From an uncultured Pelagibacteraceae bacterium (GTDB lineage Bacteria > Pseudomonadota > Alphaproteobacteria > Pelagibacterales > AG-422-B15), in NCBI GenBank assembly GCA_902605215.1, contig CACLBX010000006.1, positions 1-34,576 on the forward strand: DNA of 34,576 bases, given 5' to 3'. This document shows positions 8,610-16,799 of the stretch, in pieces (the first letter of the stretch is position 1; the number at the start of each line of letters is the position of its first letter). Both the position numbers and the translations under genes were made by a program. The notes under the pieces were generated by a model. It was given only the letters and a program-made list of their open reading frames with translations, did no database searches and was not told where the DNA came from.

Positions 8610-10130
8610 TTATCTCGCTGCTTTTAATATTACACTTCTAGTTTCTACAGGATCAATCACTGCATCAATTTCAAGGTGGGCTGCAGCTTCAATTGCTTTC
8701 CCTTTTTCATACAATTGATCGACTAATTTATTAAACAGTTCTTCTCTTTTTATTTCATCTTTTATTTCATCAAGTTCTTTTTTGAACCCAAGCTTGATGG
8801 CACCTTCTAATCCCATCGCTCCAAATTCTCCAGTAGGCCATGCAGCCGAGTATACTGGTTGATGAAAGCTTCCTCCAGCTAATGCTTGTGCGCCCAGTCC
8901 GTACCCTTTTCTTAAAAAAATTGTGATTAAAGGTATTTTTATTTGCGAACCTACTTTAAAAAGAGCAGACATTCTTCTAACTGCCCCTTCTTCTTCACTA
9001 TCGGGTCCAACCATAAAACCAGGTGTATCGACTAGAGAAATGATTGGAAGATTTTGAAGATTGCAAAGCTCAATAAAATTTGCAGCTTTATCAGCCGACT
9101 CTGAGTCGATTGCGCCACCCAAGTGTTGACTGTCGCTCGCCATCAAGCCAAATGATTTCCCTTCAATGCGTATAAACCCTGTCACGATACTCTTCCCATA
9201 CATTTGTTTAAGTTCCATAAAGGTATTTTTATCAGAAATAATATTAATTATATTTCTGATTGGATAAGACCACTTTCTATTTTTTGGCATGATGTCTTTT
9301 AATTGAACCTGATCTTCAACTTTCCAATCAACTAAATCACCTTGAAAGTAAGATAGTATTTTCTTCGCAAAATCTGTTGCTTCGGCTTCATCTTTAGCTA
9401 TTAAATCAATAACACCATTTTTTTCATTTACCTCTGATGGACCTATTTCTCTTGGACTATATGATCCAAGACCTCCTCCCTCAATCATTGCTGGGCCTGC
9501 CATGCCAATCCATGAATTTTTAGTAGCTATTCGAATATCTGCACACCCAAATAGAGCGGCGTTGCCTGCAAAACAAAATCCATTATTTATGGCAATTCGT
9601 AAGCACGTTCCAGTAAGACCTCCCCACAAAGCAAAAGTAGGGACATGTAATCCTGCTATGCTTGTATTGATGTCTGTATCGCCTGGTCTACCACCTCCAC
9701 CCTCAGTAAATATAACAATTGGTAGTTTATATTTTTTTGCTTTCTCGCAAATCCGATCAAGCTTCATGTGATGAAAATAACCTTGTGTTCCCGCTAAGAC
9801 TGAATAATCGTATACAATAGCAACAGCATCAGCATCAGCATCAGTTGACTTACTGTCTATTATATTACTATTAATTTTACAGAACCCAGTGATAACGCCA
9901 TCACCAGAAGTTTCCATTAAAAGTTCTTCTTGGCTTTTACGACTTTTTTGAGCCGCTACAGCAAATGCTCCATACTCAAGAAAGCTGTTTTTATCAACAA
10001 GATCATAAAGATTTTCTCTTGCAGTTCTTAAATTTAATTTATGTCGTTTATTTTTTGCTTTTTCTCGAAAATCATCAGTTGTCTTGTGTAGCCGTTCAAT
10101 AAATTCAGCAAAGTTTTTTTTGTCTTCCAT
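8610..10130 (-). CDS. Acyl-CoA carboxylase, biotin-dependent carboxyltransferase (beta) subunit
   Basis: Transfers the carboxyl group from carboxybiotin to an acyl-CoA (propionyl-, methylcrotonyl- or similar). The length of 506 aa matches PccB/MccB/MmdA proteins. The N-terminal half has the acyl-CoA-binding region (AGTQGYFHHMKLDRI, GGGGRPGDTD at about 144-153). The C-terminal half has the biotin-side sequences (SLVDTPGFMVGPDSEEEGAVRR, GEFGAMGLEGAIKLGF). Residues 97-103 contain a small Asp-Ala repeat (TDADADA) from a GCATCA triplicate at about 9826-9845. No biotin carboxylase or biotin carrier gene is nearby, so the partner must be encoded elsewhere. It sits between cytochrome b561 (8 bp upstream) and the racemase-like gene (5 bp downstream). 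Confidence 0.93.
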   Translation of the reverse strand: MEDKKNFAEFIERLHKTTDDFREKAKNKRHKLNLRTARENLYDLVDKNSFLEYGAFAVAAQKSRKSQEELLMETSGDGVITGFCKINSNIIDSKSTDADADAVAIVYDYSVLAGTQGYFHHMKLDRICEKAKKYKLPIVIFTEGGGGRPGDTDINTSIAGLHVPTFALWGGLTGTCLRIAINNGFCFAGNAALFGCADIRIATKNSWIGMAGPAMIEGGGLGSYSPREIGPSEVNEKNGVIDLIAKDEAEATDFAKKILSYFQGDLVDWKVEDQVQLKDIMPKNRKWSYPIRNIINIISDKNTFMELKQMYGKSIVTGFIRIEGKSFGLMASDSQHLGGAIDSESADKAANFIELCNLQNLPIISLVDTPGFMVGPDSEEEGAVRRMSALFKVGSQIKIPLITIFLRKGYGLGAQALAGGSFHQPVYSAAWPTGEFGAMGLEGAIKLGFKKELDEIKDEIKREELFNKLVDQLYEKGKAIEAAAHLEIDAVIDPVETRSVILKAAR

Positions 10131-10138
10131 GTTTAACT

Positions 10139-10669
10139 CTATAGCATTTTTCTCAATATCTTATCCTTTTGAAAAGCATGATGATATATGACGGCACTCA
10201 AATGGATAGAGAAAAGAATTAAAAGAAAATAAGCTGACAAAGCGTGTATTGTATAAAATTTATCAGCGAGTTCAAAGTTGTAGTAATCTATTGATACTTT
10301 CATAATGATAAAATTGACTTCCTCACCAGACATTAAAAGTTTACTTATGCCACTTATAGTTATGACTAATAAAGTCATATAGAAAAGACCATGCACAACT
10401 CGAGAGGCAATAATCTGAATTTTGCCTATTGATATATTATCAATGGGCTTTGTATTAATTGATTTCCATATCAATCTTAATAGTGTTATGTAAAAAATGG
10501 TCATACCAATGATTATATGAACATTCTCAATAGAAAGTTTAAATTCAGAAAACTCAATATTGTCTAAATAAATTCCTAGAGGTAGTTGGAACAGTAATAT
10601 CACAAAAGTAATCCAGTGGAAAAGACGCGCAAGAAATCCATAAGAATTAGTGTCATTTGTAATTTTCAT
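10139..10669 (-). CDS. Cytochrome b561 family membrane protein
   Basis: A 176-aa inner-membrane di-heme b-type cytochrome (CybB/YodB-like) with four hydrophobic segments. Candidate heme-ligand histidines are H18 (LFHWITF), H51 (VHIIIG), H93 (VVHGLFY), H142 (IHALSAY) and H156 (SIHLSA). The C terminus YHHAFQKDKILRKML is typical of this family. It probably shuttles electrons between the quinone pool and a periplasmic acceptor. A cytochrome c' gene is divergent only 17 bp away, a pairing that suggests joint function. The carboxyltransferase gene follows 8 bp downstream on the same strand. Confidence 0.93.
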   Translation of the reverse strand: MKITNDTNSYGFLARLFHWITFVILLFQLPLGIYLDNIEFSEFKLSIENVHIIIGMTIFYITLLRLIWKSINTKPIDNISIGKIQIIASRVVHGLFYMTLLVITISGISKLLMSGEEVNFIIMKVSIDYYNFELADKFYTIHALSAYFLLILFSIHLSAVIYHHAFQKDKILRKML

Positions 10670-10686
10670 ATTATATAATTAAGTAC

Positions 10687-11139
10687 ATGATTAATTTTTT
10701 TCAATTTCTAATCTCCTCAATTCTATCGATATTACTATTAATTGTAATTGCTTTTGCGGACGATCATGGAAATATTATTAAGGAAAGAAAGTCACTATTT
10801 AAGCAGAATTATAGTCATGCTAAGAGAATGAGTGCTGAAATTACCAAAGGGAATAATGAGAAAGTGATTGACCTATCACAAAAGATGAGCACAAATTATG
10901 ACAAGCTTTTAGATTTATTTCCGGATAACACCAAAACAGGTTACGATACAGAGGCTTTGCCAACAATATGGCTACAAAAAGAAGAGTTTAATACTCTAAT
11001 GATAGAGACTTCAAATAAAGTTAAAGAGTTTACAATCCTTGCATCCGAACTAACTGGAGATGAATTAAAAAATGCCCAAAAGAAACTAATCTGGTCAAGT
11101 TGTAAGACTTGTCACGATAAGTTTAGAATGCCTCATTAA
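10687..11139 (+). CDS. Cytochrome c' / c556 family periplasmic protein
   Basis: A 150-aa exported c-type cytochrome. Residues 1-25 form a signal peptide (hydrophobic core then AFADDHGN). The rest is the four-helix layout of cytochrome c', with the heme-binding motif CKTCH at 139-143 only seven residues from the C terminus, as expected for this family. The role may be electron transfer or NO/oxidant binding. It is divergent from the cytochrome b561 gene, with 17 bp between the start codons, so the two promoters must overlap or lie within the neighbouring coding sequences. The stop is 2 bp from the convergent yjbQ. Confidence 0.93.
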   Translation: MINFFQFLISSILSILLLIVIAFADDHGNIIKERKSLFKQNYSHAKRMSAEITKGNNEKVIDLSQKMSTNYDKLLDLFPDNTKTGYDTEALPTIWLQKEEFNTLMIETSNKVKEFTILASELTGDELKNAQKKLIWSSCKTCHDKFRMPH

Positions 11140-11141
11140 AC

Positions 11142-11576
11142 TTAAGCTACAATTGTCATACTAATTATTCTTCTTATGCCAGGATCATTGTTTTTATAAC
11201 GATGTTCAAAAATAAAAACTCCTTGCCATGTTCCCAAATCAAGCTTTTTCTCTTTGATAGGTATATTAATGCTAGTATTTGTTAAAGCTGACTTTATATG
11301 GGCTGGCATATCGTCAGGTCCTTCTTCCCTGTGTGCATAATTTTCTGATTCAGGGACTACACGATCAAAAAAATCTATTATGTCCTTCAGAACATTTGGA
11401 TCAGCATTTTCTTGAATAATAAGTGATGCTGAAGTGTGCTTAATAAATAATGTACACAAACCCTTTGCTATTCTGTGCTTTGCAATAGCCTGGTTTATTA
11501 TTTCAGTGATATTATAAAGCCCTTTGCCATCAATAGTAATTTCGAGTTCTTTTTGGATTAACATTTTAGATATCAA
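11142..11576 (-). CDS. yjbQ: YjbQ/UPF0047 family protein
   Basis: A small cytosolic protein of the YjbQ family; some members show weak thiamin-phosphate synthase activity, and the physiological role is unsettled. Conserved signatures are IKHTSASLIIQENADPNV, AHREEGPDDMPAHIKSAL and LGTWQGVFIFEHR, which carry the metal-site histidines. The length of 144 aa is close to the family norm. The start at 11576 (MISKMLIQKE) or the internal ATG at 11564 (MLIQKELEI) are both possible; the second aligns better with typical family starts. It converges on the cytochrome c' gene and is divergent from selO with about 30 bp between. Confidence 0.92.
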   Translation of the reverse strand: MISKMLIQKELEITIDGKGLYNITEIINQAIAKHRIAKGLCTLFIKHTSASLIIQENADPNVLKDIIDFFDRVVPESENYAHREEGPDDMPAHIKSALTNTSINIPIKEKKLDLGTWQGVFIFEHRYKNNDPGIRRIISMTIVA

Positions 11577-11606
11577 TAATTAAGAATTTAAATTAAATTT
11601 AAAATA

Positions 11607-13070
11607 ATGATAAATCATAATGAGTTATTTTCAAATATTGGATTGAATCTCAAAGCAACTTATACCCAGTTGCCTGAGATACTTTTCTCTAAATTAATGC
11701 CCATAAGTGTTAAAGACCCCAAAACTGTAGTCCTTAATAATGAATTATCTTCTGAGCTAGGGATAGATTTTTCAGACTTATCCAGCAAAGACCTCTCTAA
11801 TTTTTTATCTGGTAACCGAATACCCAGTGGGATTGGTCCTTTCGCGCAAGCATACGCTGGTCATCAATTTGGAAATTTTACAATTCTTGGTGATGGAAGA
11901 GCTCTAACCATAGGAGAGCAAAGCACTCCTAAAGGTGAAATTTATGACATTCAGTTTAAAGGATCTGGAAGAACACCATACTCTAGGGGAGGTGATGGAA
12001 GAGCGGCTCTTGGCCCTATGCTTCGTGAATATCTAATGAGTGAAGCCATGTTCTATTTAAATATTCCTACCACAAGAAGTCTTGCTGTGGTTGAAACGGG
12101 AGAAAAAGTTTTAAGAGAGACACCTTTAAAAGGAGCTATCCTAACAAGAGTTGCAGCCAGTCATGTTAGATTTGGAACATTTCAATTCTTAGCAGCTCAC
12201 AAAGACATTGATGCTATGTCAAAATTACTTGACTACTGTATCAAAAGACACTTCCCAGAAATTTTAGATAGTCCAAATAAAGTAATTAAATTTATAGAGT
12301 TAGTGATGTCAAAACAAATTAATCTAATAGTAAACTGGATGCGGGTTGGATTTATACATGGTGTTATGAATACAGACAATTCAACAATTTGCGGAGAAAC
12401 TATAGACTATGGTCCATGCGCCTTCATGGATCAGTATGATCACAAAGCGGTATTCAGTTCTATCGATTTTCAAGGAAGGTATGCCTATGGGAATCAACCA
12501 GCAACTATTCATTGGAATTTAGTTAGACTTACAGAAAGCTTACTGCCTTTAATTGATAAGGATGAGTCAAAATCTCTAGAAGTTGCTCAGTCAACTATTG
12601 ATTCTTTTAGTAATATTTTTAACAAAGAATGGCAAAATATGATGCGATTAAAACTTGGACTAACTGATCAAAGTGAAGAAGACGAAGAATTAATTAAGGA
12701 TTTGCTATCATGGATGCAATCTAAGAAACCAGACTTTACAAATACTTTTGCTAACTTGATGGATAGTAATCATGCAAATGATGAAGAGTTTGAAGATAAT
12801 GATTTTGTGGAATGGAAAAAGAATTGGAAAGAAAGAGTTAATAATAAAGATTATCTAAATATTATGAAAAAAACTAATCCAATTTTGATTCCTAGAAATT
12901 CTTTAGTAGAAGAAGCTCTAAATGAAGCAGAAACAATTGGAAAGCTTGATAAATTTAATGAACTCAATAAAGTAATTGCTTCACCTTACAATATTGAAAA
13001 AGCACCTAAAAAATATTTAGATACACCTAAAAAATCTAATATCCCTTACAAAACCTTTTGTGGAACTTAA
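11607..13070 (+). CDS. selO: Protein adenylyltransferase SelO (YdiU pseudokinase)
   Basis: A pseudokinase-fold enzyme that transfers AMP from ATP to Ser/Thr/Tyr of target proteins, linked to redox homeostasis in characterised members. The 487 aa match the family. Visible elements are FAQAYAGHQFGNF, the Gly-rich loop region LGDGRA, and the residues equivalent to the characterised active site: K118 (QFKGSGRT), E141 (LREYLM), D257/N258 (MNTDNST) and D267 of DYG. C262 and C271 surround that loop, and a near-terminal C485 (FCGT) matches the position of the redox-active Cys-x-x motif at the C terminus of other SelO proteins. The stop overlaps the convergent permease stop by 4 bp. Confidence 0.96.
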   Translation: MINHNELFSNIGLNLKATYTQLPEILFSKLMPISVKDPKTVVLNNELSSELGIDFSDLSSKDLSNFLSGNRIPSGIGPFAQAYAGHQFGNFTILGDGRALTIGEQSTPKGEIYDIQFKGSGRTPYSRGGDGRAALGPMLREYLMSEAMFYLNIPTTRSLAVVETGEKVLRETPLKGAILTRVAASHVRFGTFQFLAAHKDIDAMSKLLDYCIKRHFPEILDSPNKVIKFIELVMSKQINLIVNWMRVGFIHGVMNTDNSTICGETIDYGPCAFMDQYDHKAVFSSIDFQGRYAYGNQPATIHWNLVRLTESLLPLIDKDESKSLEVAQSTIDSFSNIFNKEWQNMMRLKLGLTDQSEEDEELIKDLLSWMQSKKPDFTNTFANLMDSNHANDEEFEDNDFVEWKKNWKERVNNKDYLNIMKKTNPILIPRNSLVEEALNEAETIGKLDKFNELNKVIASPYNIEKAPKKYLDTPKKSNIPYKTFCGT

Positions 13071-13825
13071 TTAACTCTAAGTTTCTTTTCTAACCGTCTT
13101 ACTAAATACGAAACAATCAGAATCAAAACTAAATATTCTATAACTAAAAAAGTATAAATTTCTAAGGGTCGATATTGACTGACTACAAGTTCATTAGCTT
13201 TTCTAGTCAACTCGTTTAAACCAATGATAGATACTAGGGACGACATTTTTAACATATATACGAATTGGTTTCCTAATGCAGGTAAGATAATTCTTACAGC
13301 TTGAGGCAGTGTGATGTGATAAAAAATTTGAAAGAAATTCATGCCCATAGACAATCCAGCTTCTTTTTGACCTTTTGGTACGGCCTGAATTCCAGATCTA
13401 AAAATCTCAGCAATAAAAGGACTTTCACATATACTTAGAGCAATTATACCAGCAGTAAATGCAGTAAAATTTAAGTTTAGTAAAACTGGTAGACCATAAT
13501 AAACCCATAAAATCATTACTAAGACAGGTATTGCTCGAATAATTTCTGTATAGCCAATATTTAATGCATAGAGAGTTTTATTTCTTGAAATGCTAGCAAC
13601 AGATACAATTAAACCTAAAAGTATTGCGAATGATATCGAAATCACAGATAGGATTATTGTATACCCTAAGCCGCTGACCAAAAATTCAATATTTGAGAGT
13701 CCTACCTTATTATTTGGTAAAATTACATACCAACCCCATTGATAATTTGAAGAACATCCCATAAATACTAAAAAAACCAGAAACATAGTAAGAGTGGGAA
13801 TTTTTTTGGTGATATTGAAATTCAT
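13067..13825 (-). CDS. Polar amino-acid ABC transporter permease
   Basis: Inner-membrane subunit of a HisM/GlnP-type amino-acid importer. The ATG at 13825 (MNFNITKKIPT) gives 252 aa; the frame is open to 13912, but those extra residues overlap the divergent gene and its promoter. There are about five hydrophobic segments, an external WGWYVILPNN loop near residue 33, and the EAA loop that contacts the ATPase, GLSMGMNFFQIFYHITLPQA. It is divergent from a family-3 binding protein 72 bp away, a natural partner. No ATPase gene is present in the window. Confidence 0.92.
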   Translation of the reverse strand: MNFNITKKIPTLTMFLVFLVFMGCSSNYQWGWYVILPNNKVGLSNIEFLVSGLGYTIILSVISISFAILLGLIVSVASISRNKTLYALNIGYTEIIRAIPVLVMILWVYYGLPVLLNLNFTAFTAGIIALSICESPFIAEIFRSGIQAVPKGQKEAGLSMGMNFFQIFYHITLPQAVRIILPALGNQFVYMLKMSSLVSIIGLNELTRKANELVVSQYRPLEIYTFLVIEYLVLILIVSYLVRRLEKKLRVN

Positions 13826-13860
13826 GATAAAAAATATAATTGTATAAGTTAAATAACACG

Positions 13861-13890
13861 TATAATTCTTAAAAAATATTAAAAAAAGGA
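13861..13890 (+). promoter_or_regulatory. Promoter -10 and ribosome-binding site for the binding-protein gene
   Basis: A perfect -10-like hexamer TATAAT lies at 13861-13866 in the 72-bp divergent gap, and AAAGGA at 13885-13890 is a good Shine-Dalgarno sequence 7 nt ahead of the ATG at 13898. A TTGTAT upstream (13840-13845) could be a -35 element, but the 15-bp spacing is short. The strong ribosome-binding site contrasts with many genes in this window that lack one, and fits high expression of a periplasmic binding protein. Confidence 0.5.
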
Positions 13891-13897
13891 AAACCAA

Positions 13898-14662
13898 ATG
13901 AAGTTCATTCAAGCCCTATTAATCTCTTTTGCCCTATTTGCCTCATCGTTATCTAATGCATCAACCCTTGATGAGATCATGAAAGCCGGATTACTAAAAG
14001 TCGGAACCACAGGTGATTTTCCTGGTTGGAGCTTTAAAAATCCTGAAACAAATGAATATGAAGGATATGATATTGATGTAGCAAAAAAATTGGCTGAAGA
14101 TATGGGTGTTGATATTGAATTTGTTGCCACTGATTGGAAGAATCTTGTTACAGGCGTAGTAGCATCTAAATATCATATGACTTCTAGCGCTTCTATTACC
14201 ACTAAGAGAGCTTTAACTGCTGGTTATTCAAACTCATATTATGGCACAGGGACAGTCGCGATGACGCTCTCAGAAAATTTAGAAAAAATAGGTAACTGGG
14301 ATAACATTAACAATAGCAATACGACAATTGCAGTTACTTTAGGAACAGTTTTTGAGAATGAGGCCAAAAAATCATTCCCAGATTCAAAATTAGCAATGGT
14401 AGAGGCTCCTGCGCGTGAATATCAAGAGGTTTTATCTGGACGAGCAGATGTATCTCTAACAAGTAAAGTTGATGCCATGAAACTTATTAATTTATACCCA
14501 GAACTATCCATAATAAATATTGATGAACCAAAGAACGCTAAATTGTTTGCAATCTTGTTACCTAGAGACGATCAAGAGTGGATTAATTTTATTAATCATT
14601 GGATTGAGGATCAAAAAAATAGGGGTTTCTTTGATCAAACCGCTTCAAAGTTTGGCTTATAA
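13898..14662 (+). CDS. Periplasmic solute-binding protein, family 3 (amino-acid type; PheC-like possible)
   Basis: A 254-aa exported protein. Residues 1-21 form a signal peptide (hydrophobic core then SNAS), followed by the family-3 fold starting LDEIMKAGLLKVGTTGDFPGWSF and YEGYDIDVAKKLAEDMGV. The next lobe carries SASITTKRALTAGYSNSYY. The VGTTGDF start resembles periplasmic cyclohexadienyl dehydratase (PheC) as well as amino-acid-binding proteins, so an enzymatic role is an alternative. The divergent permease suggests transport. The 3' end overlaps the convergent MATE gene by 28 bp. Confidence 0.88.
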   Translation: MKFIQALLISFALFASSLSNASTLDEIMKAGLLKVGTTGDFPGWSFKNPETNEYEGYDIDVAKKLAEDMGVDIEFVATDWKNLVTGVVASKYHMTSSASITTKRALTAGYSNSYYGTGTVAMTLSENLEKIGNWDNINNSNTTIAVTLGTVFENEAKKSFPDSKLAMVEAPAREYQEVLSGRADVSLTSKVDAMKLINLYPELSIINIDEPKNAKLFAILLPRDDQEWINFINHWIEDQKNRGFFDQTASKFGL

Positions 14663-15996
14663 TTTCTCTGCATCAAGCTAATTTGGTAAATAGAAAACTT
14701 ATAGACAGACGCTGCAAAAATATAGTTGATGGTCAGTATAACTAAAAACATCGTGGCAAACTCAACATTTAAATAAACTACAGCAATGGATAGTGCGCTG
14801 ATGGGCAATACGATCATTCTCATTAAATTAATTATCATTTGATAATTTGGTTTTTTAAGACCCTGAAGCAACGCCGATGATATAAAGAAAATTGGATAGC
14901 AAGGACCTGCAAATGCAGCTATTTTTAAATAAGTTGATCCATAAAATATTATTTCTTTATCATCACTAAAAAAATACATTATGTAGTCTGATGAAAAGAA
15001 AATAAATATTCCACACGTTGCCATGAAGATTGTCCCGTAAAGAATTGACTTTTTATATGTATCAAGGATTCTGTTAAAATTTGATGCTCCAAAATTTTGA
15101 CCAACTAGAGCAAGAGTTGAAGCATTCAAGCCTAAAACTGGCAATAAAAATAGCTGTTCGAAACGAATAGCCGCTCCGTATCCTCCTGCAGAATAATCAC
15201 CGTACATTGAAACATAATACAACAGAACAAAAACACCCAGACCAACAAACATCATTGAGCCAATGGCAGGTATGGCTTGAGTAAAGATTTCTTTTTGCAA
15301 ACTAATTTCTGGTATGAAGCATTTCAGATCAAGATATTTTTTTAAGTTAGTACTATTCACCTTTACAATAATATAGATTAAGCCAACGAACTGAGAACAA
15401 AGTGTGGCTAAAGCTATACCTTTGATTCCCATAGCCGGAATAAAAAGTGCTCCATAAATGAATACTGGATTTAAAAATAGATTAAGAAAAAAAGTAAAAA
15501 TTAAAACATTTCTCAATGATTTTGTATCTCCTTTTGAAACTAAAAACGAATTTATAGTTAATTGTAAAAAAAATAGAGAAGCGCCTAAAAAGATTATATT
15601 CATATAATCTTTTGCGTAGAATATAATTTCAGGACTTGTTTTTAAAAAAATTAGAATTGGTTCTGTTCCATAAATACCAACAAATGTTACAAAAATTGAG
15701 ATGATTAAACTGGTGAGAATGGATTGGGCGAGTAAAAGGGATGCTTTTTTCTCATCTCTTTTTCCAAGAGCATTAGAAATCAATGCTGTAATACCTATTG
15801 ATAATCCTGCAGTAAAACCAATGATAATAAAGTAAATTGGAAATGATTTTGCAATAGCAGTGATTGCACCAGGTGCTATTAATCCTGCAAATTTGACATC
15901 AACAATATTGTAAAGTGTTTGAAATAGTGTGCCGACGCTTGAAGGTATGGCAATTTGCCTTATTAAAGTTGAAATATTATCTTTCGTTAGATCCAT
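14635..15996 (-). CDS. MATE family efflux transporter
   Basis: A 453-aa inner-membrane antiporter of the multi-antimicrobial extrusion family, with about twelve hydrophobic segments in two halves. Typical features are the N-terminal LIRQIAIPSSVGTLFQTLYNIVDVKFAG segment, the QSILTSLIISIFV helix after KRDEKKA, and GQNFGASNFNRILDTYKKS in the second half. The substrate could be cationic drugs or metabolites; coupling to Na+ or H+ cannot be read from the sequence. The gene ends inside the 3' end of the binding-protein gene. Confidence 0.93.
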   Translation of the reverse strand: MDLTKDNISTLIRQIAIPSSVGTLFQTLYNIVDVKFAGLIAPGAITAIAKSFPIYFIIIGFTAGLSIGITALISNALGKRDEKKASLLLAQSILTSLIISIFVTFVGIYGTEPILIFLKTSPEIIFYAKDYMNIIFLGASLFFLQLTINSFLVSKGDTKSLRNVLIFTFFLNLFLNPVFIYGALFIPAMGIKGIALATLCSQFVGLIYIIVKVNSTNLKKYLDLKCFIPEISLQKEIFTQAIPAIGSMMFVGLGVFVLLYYVSMYGDYSAGGYGAAIRFEQLFLLPVLGLNASTLALVGQNFGASNFNRILDTYKKSILYGTIFMATCGIFIFFSSDYIMYFFSDDKEIIFYGSTYLKIAAFAGPCYPIFFISSALLQGLKKPNYQMIINLMRMIVLPISALSIAVVYLNVEFATMFLVILTINYIFAASVYKFSIYQISLMQRNYKPNFEAV

Positions 15997-16127
15997 GAAA
16001 TTAAGTTATATCTTCTATTTGTGTATCAAAATTTTGCAAATTTTAACTAATAATTCATTAAATTATTATTATTAAAACAATTTACATTTAGCTTATAAAT
16101 CTATAAAAAGCCTCTAAAGATTACGTT

Positions 16128-16181
16128 TTTGTTCCTTTTTCTGGAGTAATACGAAGTCTAAATTAAACAAAAAGGAATAAG
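16128..16181 (+). promoter_or_regulatory. Leader helix masking the cold-shock gene ribosome-binding site
   Basis: In the 191-bp leader region, TTCCTTTTT (16132-16140) is the exact reverse complement of AAAAAGGAA (16169-16177), which contains the Shine-Dalgarno sequence. With wobble pairs the helix extends to 16128-16140 against 16169-16181, 13 pairs with a 28-nt loop. The start codon at 16188 lies just outside. This arrangement would block ribosome loading unless the leader refolds, consistent with temperature-dependent control known for cold-shock mRNAs. The remaining upstream stretch 15997-16127 is AT-rich with no feature I can support. Confidence 0.6.
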
Positions 16182-16187
16182 AATAAT

Positions 16188-16394
16188 ATGGCTACTGGTA
16201 CTGTTAAATGGTTTAATCCAAAAAAAGGTTATGGTTTTGTTGCACCTGATGAAGGTGACAAAGACATTTTTGTTCATATCACTGCTGTTCAAGCAGCTGG
16301 TATCAACAGATTGGACGAAGGCCAAAAAATAAGCTTCGACTCTGAAGAAAAAAACGGAAAAGTGTCTGCAGTTAATTTGCAGATTTCAGAATAA
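16188..16394 (+). CDS. Cold-shock domain protein (CspA family)
   Basis: A 68-aa single cold-shock-domain protein that binds single-stranded RNA/DNA and acts as an RNA chaperone. It starts [18 protein letters not shown] and contains RNP1 (KGYGFVAP) and RNP2-like DIFVHI, followed by the acidic/Gly segment [17 protein letters not shown]. The length is standard. The ATG at 16188 is supported by AAGGAA 10-15 nt upstream. That site can be sequestered by the leader helix described separately. The stop is 2 bp from the convergent winged-helix-like gene. Confidence 0.97.
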   Translation: MATGTVKWFNPKKGYGFVAPDEGDKDIFVHITAVQAAGINRLDEGQKISFDSEEKNGKVSAVNLQISE

Positions 16395-16396
16395 AT

Positions 16397-16774
16397 CTAA
16401 GCAGCTTTATAAATCATATCTAGCCACATAGTGAATTCGTCTATCAATTCACTTGAAGGCTGGATAATTTTCACTCTTTTATCTTTTGTACTTACTTGAG
16501 TTGTAAGTGATCCCTTACTAATTTCATCGTTAATGAAATTTATGATTGTGGCTCTCGATGCCAAATCAGCCATGTTTTTTGTTAAGTATTCTTTAGTGCA
16601 TTCAATTTTATTTATATCTTCATCAAAATGAAATTTCATGATTTCAAAACAAATTCTGATTCCGTAAACAGAGCGTCTAAAATGACTTAGTCTTCCAAAG
16701 ACTTTTTTATCTCCGGCAGAGTCAAAAACTTTAATCTGCTGATTGACACCTTTGAAAATTTTTTCTGATTTCAT
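16397..16774 (-). CDS. Small protein with winged-helix (MarR-like) C-terminal half
   Basis: A 125-aa protein of unknown function. The segment SRATIINFINDEISKGSL (about residues 72-89), followed by a basic wing-like hairpin (STKDKRVKIIQPS) and a C-terminal helix, has the pattern of a MarR-type recognition helix and wing. The N-terminal half is basic (KKVFGRLSHFRRSVYGIR) and not recognised. GAGGT at 16781-16785 (read on the minus strand) is a good ribosome-binding site for the ATG at 16774. A 36-bp near-palindrome lies about 25 bp further upstream and could be its operator; this is inference. DNA binding is likely but unproven. Confidence 0.65.
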   Translation of the reverse strand: MKSEKIFKGVNQQIKVFDSAGDKKVFGRLSHFRRSVYGIRICFEIMKFHFDEDINKIECTKEYLTKNMADLASRATIINFINDEISKGSLTTQVSTKDKRVKIIQPSSELIDEFTMWLDMIYKAA

Positions 16775-16799
16775 TTTATTACCTCTAATTAAATTAAAT

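Noticed and set aside
13826-13912. Upstream start for the ABC permease.
   Set aside because: It would overlap the divergent binding-protein start and its promoter; the ATG at 13825 fits the family.
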